Below are positions 52,351-63,401 of a stretch of DNA of 64,000 bases, piece by piece. Each line of letters opens with the position of its first letter. Position 1 is the first letter of the stretch. The translations under genes were made by a program, and so were the position numbers. The notes under the pieces were generated by a model, which saw nothing but the letters and a program-made list of their open reading frames with translations, was not told the origin of the DNA and made no database searches. Source of the stretch: Sciscionella marina DSM 45152 (GTDB taxonomy: Bacteria; Actinomycetota; Actinomycetes; Mycobacteriales; Pseudonocardiaceae); the NCBI RefSeq assembly GCF_000379465.1, contig NZ_KB905414.1, positions 62,001 through 126,000 on the forward strand, given 5' to 3'.

Positions 52351-53715
52351 TCAGAGCAGTACGTCCAAGAGGAACACCATGCCGAGGCCGCACACGCTCA
52401 CCAGCGTCTGGGTGCTGGTGTGCACCTTCGCCGCCTGGCCGAGCGTCATCCCGAAGGACTCCTTGACCAGCCAGAAACCGGCGTGGTTCACGTAGTTCAG
52501 CCCGATCGAGCCCGCCCCGATGGCGACCACGAGCAGCGCGGTGTGCCAGCTGTCCAGGTGCGCGGCCAGCGGGGCGACGATCCCGGTCGCGGCGACGATG
52601 CCCACCGTCGCCGAGCCGGTGGACAGCGAGAGCAGCAGCGCGACCAGCCAGCCGAGCAGCAGCACGCTCAGGTGCATGTGCGAGGCGGCGGAAGCGACCG
52701 CGTCCCCGATCCCGGTGTCCGTGAGCACCTGGTTGAACGCCCCGCCACCACCGAGGATCAGCAGCACCCCGACGATCGAGCGCAGCCCATCGGAGACGGA
52801 TTTGCGCACCGCCTCACCGGGCCGCCCGCGAACGAGCGCGAGGGCGATCAGGGCGACGAGGAAGCCGATCAACATCGCCACTACGGGTTCCCCGAGGAAG
52901 GTGAACACCGCGCGGGCACCCGAGCCCTTGGCGAACACGATCTCCGCGACCGTGCGCGCGAGCATCAGCACCACCGGGATCAGGATGCAGGCGATCGCCC
53001 AGCCGGTCGGCACCCGGTGCTCGGGTTCGTCCTTGTCCCCCGCGAACTGCTCGACGAGCGCCTTGTCCGGGACGACCTCCACCCGGGGTGCGAGAAACCG
53101 CGCGAACAGCGGGCCGGAGATGATCACGGTCGGCACCGCGCAGATGAATCCGGCCAGGATCGTCTGGCCGAGCGGGGCGTGCAGCCCGGAGACCACGGTC
53201 AGCGGGCCGGGATGCGGGGGAACCATGCCGTGCAGGGTGGCCAGCGCGGCGATCGCGGGCACGGCCAGCTGCACATAGGGCGAGCGCAGCCCGGCCTCGG
53301 TCTGCACCCGGTGCGCCACGCTGAACACCAGCGGAAGCAGCACGATCAGCCCGACCTCGAAGAACATCGGGATACCGATCACGAACGCCGCCCCGGCCAT
53401 GTACCAGGGCAACAGCCTGCTGCTCGCCCGGGACACGATCGCGGTGGCGATCCTGGTGGTCGCCCCGGAATCGGAGAGCAACCTGCCGAGCATCGTGCCC
53501 AGCGCCAGCGTGATGCCCACATCACCGAGCGTGCCGCCGGCGCCGTTCTCCAGCGATTTCGCGATGTGCCCGAGCGGTTCCCCCGCGGCGAGCCCCACCG
53601 CGAGCGAGACCACCAGCAGGGCGACGAAGGGATGCAGCCGCAGCCGCGAGTTGATCAGCGCGATCAGCACCGCGATCGCGACCACGAGCACCCCGATCAG
53701 GTACCAGACCTGCAC
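52351..53715 (-). CDS. GntP-family gluconate:H+ symporter
   Basis: Protein of 454 residues with about 12-14 membrane segments. Signatures are LRLHPFVALLVVSLAVGLAA, GGTLGDVGITLALGTMLGRL, LHGMVPPHPGPLTVVSGLHA with the family PPHPGP, and VKESFGMTLGQAAKVHTSTQ near the end. These are the GntP/GntT hallmarks. It should import gluconate or a related sugar acid, which fits the lactonase and aldolase operon just downstream on the same strand. The start MQVWYLIGVLVVAIAVLIAL is at ATG 53715 after GGGGAAA. The 97 bases upstream contain an AT-rich promoter patch but no clear operator. Confidence 0.94.
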   Translation of the reverse strand: MQVWYLIGVLVVAIAVLIALINSRLRLHPFVALLVVSLAVGLAAGEPLGHIAKSLENGAGGTLGDVGITLALGTMLGRLLSDSGATTRIATAIVSRASSRLLPWYMAGAAFVIGIPMFFEVGLIVLLPLVFSVAHRVQTEAGLRSPYVQLAVPAIAALATLHGMVPPHPGPLTVVSGLHAPLGQTILAGFICAVPTVIISGPLFARFLAPRVEVVPDKALVEQFAGDKDEPEHRVPTGWAIACILIPVVLMLARTVAEIVFAKGSGARAVFTFLGEPVVAMLIGFLVALIALALVRGRPGEAVRKSVSDGLRSIVGVLLILGGGGAFNQVLTDTGIGDAVASAASHMHLSVLLLGWLVALLLSLSTGSATVGIVAATGIVAPLAAHLDSWHTALLVVAIGAGSIGLNYVNHAGFWLVKESFGMTLGQAAKVHTSTQTLVSVCGLGMVFLLDVLL

Positions 53716-53812
53716 GTTTCCCCTTCTTCCCGGTTCGCGGCGACCCCGGGCGAAGTTTAGCTATGCTTTACATTCGCTGGTCGCTGGGGTGAACCGGTCG
53801 AACGGGACGGTC

Positions 53813-56137
<2,325 letters not shown>

Positions 56138-56141
<4 letters not shown>

Positions 56142-57733
56142 CGCTGCTCCCGTCGTCCGGACTTGCGCAATACCGTGCCGCGTCTGCCGCCGAGTTCGCC
56201 ACCGATGAGCGCGAATTGCCCGCCGAGCAGCACGTGTTCGGTGCCGCGCGCATAGGCGAGCGGGTGCGCGTAGCTCGCGGTGTCGACGATGGTCTCCGGG
56301 TCGAACACGGTGATGTCCGCGATCTTCCCCTCGGCGAGGATTCCCCGTTCGGCGAGCCCGATCCGCGCGGCGGGCAGCGAAGTCAGTTTCCGCACCGCCT
56401 CGCTCAGGCCGAGCACCCCGCGATCCCGGTGGTATCGGCCGATCGCGCGGGCGAAGGTACCGAAATGCCGCGGATGCGGGTGCCCGGCGTTATGCACGTC
56501 GAGCACCCAGCCGTCGCTGACGATGGCACTGCGCTCATACCCGAGCACGATGTCCACATCGGACTCGGCCATGGCGTGGTTGACGATCCACACGTTCCCC
56601 TCGTGCGCGGCCAGGATGTCCAGCGCGGTCTCGGCCGGTGGACGGCCCCGTTCCCCGGCGATCGTGGCGAGCGTGGCACCGATCCGGTCTGCGTAGGGGC
56701 CTTCGGGCAGCGCTGCGAGCACGGTTGCCTCGGGCAGGAAGGTGCGCCCGGTCTTCGCGGTCAGTTCCGCGGCGATGCGCGTATAGCTTTCCTCGTCCCG
56801 CAAGCGGTTCACCAGTCCGGCGAACCCGCCGTCGAGTGCCCAGTTCGGCAGCCGCGAGCTCAGCCGGGTGGAAGACGCCGCGTAGGGATACACATCGCAG
56901 GCCACGTCGATTCCCTCGGCGCGCGCGGATTCGATGCGGCGCAAGGCATCGGACACCTTGCCGTGATTGGCCGGTCCCATCGCCTTGAGGTGCGAGACCT
57001 GCAACCGCACCCCGCTGCGCCGCGCCGTCCCGATGGCCTCGTCCACCGCATCGAGCAGCGCGTCCCCCTCATCGCGCATGTGCGTGCTGTAGAGCAGATC
57101 GTACGCGGCGGCCTCGGTGGCCAGGGCGACCACTTCCTCGGTCGCCGCGAAGGATCCGGGCGCGTAGATCAGCCCGGTGGAGAGCCCGAACGCGCCCTGG
57201 TGCGCCGCCTCGGCGAGCAGCTCCCGCATGAACCCGAGCTCCTCCGCGGTGAGCTCGCGGTGTTCGGTTCCCGCCGCGGCCACCCGCAGCGCCGCGTGCC
57301 CGACCATGGGCGCGAGGTTCACCGCGGGGCCGGCGGCCCCGATCGCCGTCGCGAACCCCGCGAAATCCGGCCAGGTCAGTTCCGCCTCAGCGCTGACCTC
57401 CCGGGCCATGATCGCGGTGAGCGCCGCGTCCCGCCCGCCCACCGAGGGAAACGGGGAACTGCCGCAGTTTCCCGTGACGATCGTGGTGACCCCTTGGCGC
57501 ACATAGGATTCCGCGCCCGGATGCACCGTGATGGTGAAGTCGGCGTGCGAATGCAGGTCGATGAACCCGGGCGCGAGCACCAGTCCCGAGCAGTCGAGCA
57601 CGGTATGCGCGTCCGTCCGGCCCACATCGCCGATCAGGGCGATCCGGTCACCCGAGACGGCGAGATCGGCCCTGCGCGGCGGATTTCCGGTCCCATCCAC
57701 CACGGTTGCACCGCGCAGCAGCACATCGAACAC
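56138..57733 (-). CDS. N-acyl-D-amino-acid deacylase (amidohydrolase superfamily)
   Basis: Protein of 531 residues from GTG 57733, the usual length for D-aminoacylases; the open frame upstream of this has no family signal. Metal and active-site motifs are LAPGFIDLHSHADFTITVHP (HxH), GVTTIVTGNCGSSPFPSVGG with the metal-bridging Cys, LLYSTHMRDEGDALLDAVDE, LQVSHLKAMGPANHGKVSDA and the late GWVLDVHNAGHPHPRHFGTF. ILAEGKIADITVFDPETI is the closing strand of the family. It frees D-amino acids from N-acyl forms. It is encoded between a permease and a secreted beta-lactamase-like hydrolase, with a double Lrp regulator divergent upstream. Confidence 0.94.
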
Positions 57734-57747
57734 GATTCGGTTTCTCC

Positions 57748-59146
57748 CTACAGTAGAACGAACAGGATCAGCAGATACATCACCGCGGCCGGGATGAGCA
57801 GTACCCAGCCGACCGAGAGCATGGTGCGCAGCCTGGTGGACTCGGCGAATCCGAGCACCGACATCATGTTGGCGTTCGGGAACGGTCCGTAGGTGTCCGC
57901 CTTGGAACCCCACAGATAGGTGACCGCCCAGGCGGCCGGGGTGATCCCGAGACTGGTGCCCAGCGCCCCGAACACCTTGTTCAGCAACACGACGTGCGCC
58001 GCCGTGGCCCCGGGAACCCCGAGCCAGCCGAGTAGCGCGACCCCGGCGGCGAAGCCGAGCGCGGGCAGGTCGTGCAGCGTCGGGCCGAAATGCGCGAGCA
58101 GCACATCATAGGGCTTGAGCTCGTTCACGATCTCGAAGAACGCCGAGAGCATCCAGAACAGCAGAAAGGTCTCGATCATCCGGCCACCGCCCCGGCAGAT
58201 CGCCGCGACCGCCGCATCGGCGCGCAGCCCACCGGCGAGTGCGGTGACCACGGCCAATACCGGGAGCGCGACAAGCGGGAAAGTTGTGCCCGATCCGGAG
58301 ACCGTGGCATAGCCGACGGCAAGCACCAGCGCGATACCGAACACGATGCTCGCGCGCCTGCTGTGCTCTCCGGAGCTCTGTTCGCCGGAGTCACCGGCCA
58401 GTTCCGGGGCGTAGAAGTCGTCGCCCCGTTCGACCGCGCGCCGTTGCACCCGCGGCACGATCAGCAGCGAGAGCAGGATCGAGAGCACCGCCAGCGGTCC
58501 CGCGGCGACCAGCACATAGGTGCCGTAGTCCACTGTGGACGCGTCCAGGATCGCGATGTTCGAACCCGCGAACGGGGCGAGCGCGAGACCGGCGCAGCCG
58601 CCGAGGAACATCATGCTCGCGGTGGCCGAGCGGGTGAATCCGGCGCGGGCGAGCACCGGGAGCACGATCGGCGCGGCGATCGCGAGCGCCCCCCGCGAGG
58701 GTGCCGAGCGCGAACACCAGTACCAGACAGGCCGCCATCACGCCGAGTTGCAATGCGATCGCGCTGTCCTTGCGCACCATGCGCAGGATTCCGCGCACGA
58801 TCACATCCGCGACCCCGGTCACCCGCAGCACCTCGCCGAGACCGGCACCGAGCACCACGATCAGCCCGATCATGGTGACGCTGTCCCCGAGCGAGTGCCC
58901 GAGCAGTTCACCGACCCCGGACGGCGAGCGCTGATCGAGCAGAATCCCGGAGAGCAGCGCGAAAACCGTGGCCAGCAGCAGGTTCATCCCCGAAAGGGAG
59001 AGCACCGCGTAGAGCACCACCGGCGCGAGCCCCCACACCGTCGGGGTGTGCACGAGCGCGCCCAGCACCGCACTGCCGATCAGCGCGGCGAGCGCGATGC
59101 CGTAGCGCATCAGCGCCGCGGTCGATCGGCTTGTCCGCATTGACAT
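57748..59146 (-). pseudogene. Frameshifted polytopic permease (GntP/organic-acid type)
   Basis: Two overlapping frames together make one transporter. The N-terminal frame from ATG 59146 (GGAG upstream) gives YGIALAALIGSAVLGALVHT and proceeds to VLVFALGTLAG. The C-terminal frame resumes with GALAIAAPIVLPVLARAGFT and ends RTMLSVGWVLLIPAAVMYLL. Between them is a run of six G on the coding strand (C at 58689-58694); removal of one G joins the frames into about 465 residues with 11-12 membrane segments. The layout resembles the GntP/CitM ion-transporter superfamily. It may be a true mutation, a sequencing error or, less likely, a frameshifting site. It should import the acyl-D-amino acid used by the deacylase. 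Confidence 0.75.
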
Positions 59147-59255
59147 CCGCACTCCAAGTCGGCCGGGTGTTCGGAACCGGGTCCGGCCCGCCGAACAGCC
59201 TTGGTGAGCCGAGCGCCACCTTGTCCAGAATGCCGGAAACCGTCACCATGACCGG

Positions 59256-60287
59256 ATGAGCGCAGTATCCGTGCGGGATTCCGTCGACGAGGTGGACCTG
59301 GCGTTGATCAATGCCGTGCAGGTGCGGCCGCGGGCATCCTGGTCCACCCTCGGGCGTGCGCTCGAACTCGACCCGGCAACCGCGGCACGGCGCTGGGAAC
59401 GGTTGCACGCCGCCGGTCTCTCCTGGGTCACCTGCGTGGTCGGGCCCGCGCGGCATACCGATTTCTGCATGGCCTATGTGGAGATCGGGTGCGCACCGGG
59501 ACAGCTCGACGCCGTGGCGAACACCCTGGCCGCGCACCGGATCGTGCGCTACGTGCATCAGCTCAGCGGTCCGTACGGGCTGCTCATCGTGCTCGCCAGG
59601 CGCTCACCCGCGCTGATCTCCGAATTCCTGCGGGATACCGTCGATCCGCTCCCCGGGGTTCACTGCTGGCAGGCCGAGCTGCGCACCGTCGGGTACAGCG
59701 AGGCGAGCAGCTGGCGACTGCGCAGCCTGTCCCCGGCACAACGGCACGCCCTCGATCCGGCACGGAACGACACCGCCGCACCCACCCGCATCGATGCGAC
59801 CGATCAGCGGATCTACCGGCTGCTGCACGAGGACGGGCGGATGCCGTTCACCGAGCTCGCCGAACGCGCCGAGATCAGCGAGCCCACCGCGCGGCGCAGG
59901 CTCAACCGATTGCTGGACAACCGCTATCTGCGGCTGCGCTGCGATATGGCGCAGTCCATCTCCGGTTATCCGGTCACCGCCGTCATCCGGGCGAGCGTCG
60001 CCCCGGAACGGCTCGACGAGATCGCGCGATCGCTGGCCACCTGGGCCCAGCTGCGGCTGTGCTGCGCGCTGACCGGGGAACGCAACCTGTTGCTCATGGT
60101 CTGGCTGCGGGCACTGCACGAACTGCCCCGGTTCGAGGCCGAGATCACCGAGCGCACGCCGGGGCTGCGCATCGTGGACCGCGCGACCTGCCTGCACACC
60201 GTCAAACAGATGGGCAGGCTGCTCGATATCGAGGGGCGCAGCATCGGCAACGTCCCGCCCGATCAGGAAAGCTTCCCGGTGCGCTGA
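59256..60287 (+). CDS. Double-domain Lrp/AsnC-family regulator
   Basis: Protein of 343 residues, twice the usual Lrp length, with two tandem HTH plus RAM units. Unit 1: DEVDLALINAVQVRPRASWS and LGRALELDPATAARRWERLH, then ligand strands HTDFCMAYVEIGCAPGQLDA. Unit 2 from about residue 172: DATDQRIYRLLHEDGRMPFT, LAERAEISEPTARRRLNRLL, then LSGYPVTAVIRASVAPERL-like strands. Double Lrp proteins are known in actinobacteria. It is divergent from the permease/deacylase/hydrolase operon and is its likely amino-acid-responsive regulator. The 109 bases between hold GTTCGG (59169-59174) and CCGAAC (59191-59196) as a possible site. Confidence 0.92.
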   Translation: MSAVSVRDSVDEVDLALINAVQVRPRASWSTLGRALELDPATAARRWERLHAAGLSWVTCVVGPARHTDFCMAYVEIGCAPGQLDAVANTLAAHRIVRYVHQLSGPYGLLIVLARRSPALISEFLRDTVDPLPGVHCWQAELRTVGYSEASSWRLRSLSPAQRHALDPARNDTAAPTRIDATDQRIYRLLHEDGRMPFTELAERAEISEPTARRRLNRLLDNRYLRLRCDMAQSISGYPVTAVIRASVAPERLDEIARSLATWAQLRLCCALTGERNLLLMVWLRALHELPRFEAEITERTPGLRIVDRATCLHTVKQMGRLLDIEGRSIGNVPPDQESFPVR

Positions 60288-60810
60288 CCGCCCGTCGCGG
60301 TGCCGTGTCGTGCCCGGCCGGGGACCACACCACCAAAGTCGAGCCGCGCGCGAAGAACTCGATACCAGCACCCCGAATTCGATATCGTTTTCCCGCATAT
60401 ACGTGGTCGCTTTCGTTTCCGCATATTCGGCCGGTTCATCCGCACTGGTTCCCTTGAGGGAAAACACTGGCCCGCATAAGAGCGCGCCTTGCCGTAATCC
60501 GTCCCGACCCCTTGTTTTCACGGCACGGCCCGATTGATCCGCGTCCGTGAACAACAGCGCATCCGCCTTCCTTTTTCACTCAGCGAGGCGATCCGCGCTT
60601 TTGCCCAGGATTCGCTTCCCGCCGCGCTCACCGGATCATCCGGGCACTCCTCCGAACTCGCACAACCATAACGATCACGGCGGCTGACGGCGTATATCGA
60701 ACCCCACTTGACGAACCGACTCATGTCATCATCTCCGCGAATCCGCCGGTTCATCGCCAAAGCCTCAGTGCCCCGAAAGAAAACCCCCGAAAGACGGCGC
60801 TCCGCAATGC
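60288..60810. other. Intergenic region, AT-richer than its surroundings
   Basis: Between the Lrp gene and the tRNA-Lys terminator there is no convincing conserved gene. The DNA is visibly richer in A and T than the rest of the window (for example TTCGATATCGTTTTCCCGCA near 60377). The only candidate is a short leftward frame at 60518-60724, listed separately. Confidence 0.5.
60518..60724 (-). CDS. Possible small hypothetical protein (68 residues)
   Basis: A leftward frame from ATG 60724, with GGAG 8 bases upstream, would encode MSRFVKWGSIYAVSRRDRYG and a basic, cysteine-containing remainder ending SRTRINRAVP. It has four cysteines (YGCAS, EECPD, RCCSR) and many arginines. Third-position GC is lower than in the surrounding genes, which speaks either against coding or for foreign origin. 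No family is recognised and no neighbour suggests a role. Listed because the start signals are good, but it may be chance. Confidence 0.25.
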   Translation of the reverse strand: MSRFVKWGSIYAVSRRDRYGCASSEECPDDPVSAAGSESWAKARIASLSEKGRRMRCCSRTRINRAVP

Positions 60811-60846
60811 GAGAAACCCCCAAACCGGTCGGTTTGGGGGTTTCTC
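60811..60846 (-). terminator. Perfect 17-bp hairpin terminator after tRNA-Lys
   Basis: Arms GAGAAACCCCCAAACCG (60811-60827) and its exact reverse complement (60830-60846) are separated by two bases. It lies immediately downstream of the leftward tRNA-Lys, and is symmetric enough to act in both directions. Confidence 0.85.
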
Positions 60847-60850
60847 ACTG

Positions 60851-60923
60851 TGCGCCGTCAGGGACTCGAACCCCGAACCCGCTGGTTAAGAGCCAGCTGC
60901 TCTGCCAATTGAGCTAACGGCGC
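60851..60923 (-). tRNA. tRNA-Lys (anticodon CTT)
   Basis: A 73-nt cloverleaf on the minus strand. Acceptor GCGCCGT pairs with ACGGCGC followed by discriminator A; the D arm contains TAGCTCAATTGGCAGAGC; the anticodon stem-loop is GCTGGCTCTTAACCAGC with CTT; the T arm is GGGGTTCGAGTCCC. CCA is not encoded. A strong hairpin terminator follows. Confidence 0.97.
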
Positions 60924-61296
60924 CTGCTGGACCTACTGTCCCGCGAACGAAAAAACTCTAGCACGGTCCGAACCGGGGTCATTCACCGGGGGTCCCGGTT
61001 CATGTCCTTGCCCGGGAGGTGGTGGGCACCGGGCATCATCGGTCAAGAGCCGAGCCTGGCCACCAGCACGGAATCGACCGGCGCCACACTGCCGACGGCC
61101 GCACGCAGGATGTGGCCATGCTCGGCACGCACGGCGCTGATCGTCTTCACGGGGCCCGGCACCGGCCCGTCCCGATCAGTGGGCCCGTCCAGACCCTGAC
61201 GGACTGCGAGCTCACCGCCGCGGCGTACCGAGGATCGGCTCCACCGCGCGCCGGACCTCGCGCGGCAGCCCTGCACGGCACGATCGCGACACAGCG
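60924..61296. other. Region between tRNA-Lys and tRNA-Gly without a recognisable gene
   Basis: About 370 bases. Open frames exist on both strands because of the high GC, including a leftward one up to 61336 that runs into the tRNA-Gly terminator, but none has a start signal or family resemblance. I see nothing functional except probable upstream promoter sequence for tRNA-Lys. Confidence 0.4.
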
Positions 61297-61326
61297 CAGC
61301 GCCCCCACCGGCTGATGGGGGCGCTG
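61297..61326 (-). terminator. Hairpin terminator after tRNA-Gly
   Basis: Arms CAGCGCCCCCA (61297-61307) and TGGGGGCGCTG (61316-61326), perfect over 11 bp with an 8-base loop, lie 10 bases downstream of the leftward tRNA-Gly. Confidence 0.75.
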
Positions 61327-61335
61327 CTGCCTGCA

Positions 61336-61409
61336 TGGAGCGGCTGACGGGAATCGAACCCGCGTAGCTAGTTTGGAAGACTAGGGCTCTACCATTGAGC
61401 TACAGCCGC
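61336..61409 (-). tRNA. tRNA-Gly (anticodon TCC)
   Basis: Minus-strand cloverleaf: acceptor GCGGCTG/CAGCCGC, D arm with TAGCTCAATGGTAGAGC, anticodon stem-loop CTAGTCTTCCAAACTAG with TCC, T arm GCGGGTTCGATTCCCGT, discriminator T. Unlike tRNA-Lys here, the CCA end is encoded (61336-61338). Confidence 0.97.
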
Positions 61410-61477
61410 ATGCACCCTCGGAAGGGCACATGCCCGATCATAACGTGTCCACGGTAGGCTGTTCACCGGGACCCACA

Positions 61478-61551
61478 CGGGACGTGGCGCAGCTTGGTAG
61501 CGCATCCGCTTTGGGAGCGGAGGGTCGCAGGTTCAAATCCTGTCGTCCCGA
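61478..61551 (+). tRNA. tRNA-Pro (anticodon TGG)
   Basis: A 74-nt plus-strand cloverleaf: acceptor CGGGACG/CGTCCCG with discriminator A, D arm TGGCGCAGCTTGGTAGCGCA, anticodon stem-loop CCGCTTTGGGAGCGG with TGG, T arm CAGGTTCAAATCCTG. CCA is not encoded. An integrase remnant begins about 100 bases downstream, so the 3' half of this tRNA is a plausible old attachment site. Confidence 0.97.
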
Positions 61552-61558
61552 CAGCATG

Positions 61559-61597
61559 GCCGTGACCAGCGAAAACACCTCGCCGGTCACGGCTTTT
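61559..61597 (+). terminator. Intrinsic terminator after tRNA-Pro
   Basis: GCCGTGACC (61559-61567) pairs with GGTCACGGC (61585-61593). The stem continues after a mismatch with GCGA/TCGC and is followed by TTTTCTC, a classical terminator. Confidence 0.85.
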
Positions 61598-61654
61598 CTC
61601 GTGCGCGGGAGTGAGCACAGCGCTCAGTGACACTCCGCTCGAGAGGTTTTGGAC

Positions 61655-62413
61655 ATGCGTACTGAGGTCCCCGAACCGTTCCTGTCGCTCATCAAAGAGT
61701 GGTGTCGATCACTCCGCAGCGAAGGGAAGAGTCCCCGCACGATCCGGGGCTATCGTGACGCTGCGTGTTGGTTCCATGCATGGCTCGCCGACGACGAGGA
61801 CGCCCCTGCCGAGCCGCGCGATGTTCAGACATCACAGGCGCGTGCCTGGATCGCCCACCGCATCGAGACGACCAGCCTCGGCAACGCGAACAACAACTAC
61901 CGCGCCCTCCAACAGTGGTTCAACTGGCTGCTGGCCGAGGACGAAATCGACGTTCATCCGATGGCGCGAATGAAACCACCGAAGGTGCCGGAGCAGCCTG
62001 TCCCGGTCGTCTCCGACACGCTGATGAAACGCGTCCTCGACGGTTGCAAGGGCCGCGACCTCCGCGCCCGCAGAGACGAGGCGATCATCCGGTTGTACTG
62101 GGACACCGGGGCACGACTGTCCGAGATCGCCAACCTCGATCTCGACGACCTGGATCTCGAAGTCGACGTCATCCGTGTCGTGGGAAAGGGCGGCAAACCC
62201 CGGGCAATCCCCTTCTCCACGAAAACCGGACAAGCACTCTCCCGCTACCTACGAGTACGCAAACAACACCCACAAGCCGACTTGGTGTCAGCACTCTGGC
62301 TCAGCGATCGCGGCCGCGGGCCCCTCCAAGCCAACGGCATCAAGCTGATCATCCGCCGCCACGAACGAGCCCACGCCGCAGCACGACGCTTCAGACTCGG
62401 GAACCACCTATGA
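61655..62413 (+). pseudogene. Tyrosine-type integrase lacking most of its catalytic C terminus
   Basis: Open frame of 252 codons from ATG 61655 (GAGAGG upstream). The core-binding domain is intact: SPRTIRGYRDAACWFHAWLA, then RALQQWFNWLLAEDEIDVHP. The catalytic domain starts normally with the first Arg in LYWDTGARLSEIANLDLDDL, the Lys turn VIRVVGKGGKPRAIPFSTKT and ALWLSDRGRGPLQANGIKLI. At about 62357 the text jumps from IIRRH to ERAHAAARRFRLGNHL, which resembles the extreme C terminus of this integrase family. The HxxR, H/W and Tyr segment, some 50-60 residues, is missing in frame. The protein cannot recombine. It sits directly behind tRNA-Pro, as integrases of tRNA-targeting elements do. Confidence 0.8.
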
Positions 62414-62843
62414 ACCGTTGTCCAGCACGCCCATCGTCGACGGCAACGCGCGCTGGACAAGGTGCGAAGAGATTCCTTCGAAGACATCGACCCGACATGC
62501 CCCCGCCGGTGAACGCATCGAACGCGCCCGACAGACACGCCTCGCCGACTATGCCAGAATGAACCATCTCAGCTCGCTGCGTCGGCGGAATCGCGCACGC
62601 CAATGGATTCTCCCCAGCACTGTGCCGTTTTGACATCGCCGGGATCACGGCGTGCGGCGGCCACCAGAAAACTGGGATCGATCAGCACCCGCGGGAAGAA
62701 CAGAAAGCCAGCTCCGGGAACACCCGGATCCGGCCGTTACCGGCGAAAAACGGTGCACCGCCGACCATGATCACCACGGGCACCACCGCCAGGGCCCACT
62801 GCGGGTGTCTGTTAATTCTCGGTTCGCGGCCCGCGTTCGCCGG
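62414..62843. other. Gene-poor stretch behind the integrase remnant
   Basis: About 430 bases without a gene I can support. Short frames on the plus strand (62418-62633, basic and arginine-rich) and on the minus strand have no recognisable domains. This may be leftover cargo of the element whose integrase precedes it, but there is no direct evidence. Confidence 0.4.
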
Positions 62844-63344
62844 TCACGGTGCGTTCGGTGCGGAACCGGGTTTCCGGCCGTGGAAACGGCGGTGCATATC
62901 GTGTATCCGTTCAGCGATCTCGGGGACCGGACCGCTGACCTCCACACCGGGCACGACGGCCTTGATCGGCAGCGCCCGTACTGGCGCGGCCGGCACCGAC
63001 AGCTCAGCCAGCCAGTTCGCCAGCTGCTCGGCCGAACTCGCGTAGACGATGCGACCGAGACCGGCCCAGCCGTGCGCGGCGGCGCACATGGGGCAGTGCT
63101 CACCCGAGGTGTAGACGGTGGAGCTCGCGCGCTGGCCGGGCGTGAGATTGTTCGCCGCCCAGCGCGCCAGTTCGAACTCCGGATGACGCGTACGGTCTCC
63201 ACTCGACACTCGGTTGCGGTCCTCGAACAACACCTCGCCGTCCTCGGCGACCAGGAGCGATCCGAACGGTTCATCACCGGCCGCGAGGGACTCGGCCGCC
63301 AATTCGACGCAACGGTTCAGGTACCGCAATTCGGTTGCGCTCAT
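62844..63344 (-). CDS. Nucleoside deaminase (cytidine/guanine deaminase superfamily)
   Basis: Protein of 166 residues. Zinc-site motifs are GDRTRHPEFELARWAANN, with HPE in place of the common HAE, and YTSGEHCPMCAAAHGWAGLG supplying the two cysteines (CPMC). The N terminus LNRCVELAAESLAAGDEPFG is typical of tRNA adenosine- or guanine-deaminase-type proteins. It hydrolyses an exocyclic amine of a purine or pyrimidine in the cytoplasm. A second, distantly related deaminase gene lies 57 bases upstream on the same strand, so both may be cotranscribed. Confidence 0.9.
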   Translation of the reverse strand: MSATELRYLNRCVELAAESLAAGDEPFGSLLVAEDGEVLFEDRNRVSSGDRTRHPEFELARWAANNLTPGQRASSTVYTSGEHCPMCAAAHGWAGLGRIVYASSAEQLANWLAELSVPAAPVRALPIKAVVPGVEVSGPVPEIAERIHDMHRRFHGRKPGSAPNAP

Positions 63345-63401
63345 CAGCGTACGGCCCTCCCAATGGGGACAATGGGGATTTTACCGGAAACGGACGGATC
63401 T

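Noticed and set aside
61043-61336. A leftward frame between tRNA-Lys and tRNA-Gly
   Set aside because: It starts inside the tRNA-Gly terminator region and has no domain signal.
61655-62413. Integrase considered as a complete, active recombinase
   Set aside because: HxxR, H/W and the Tyr nucleophile are absent, although the frame itself is open and ends in a family-like tail.
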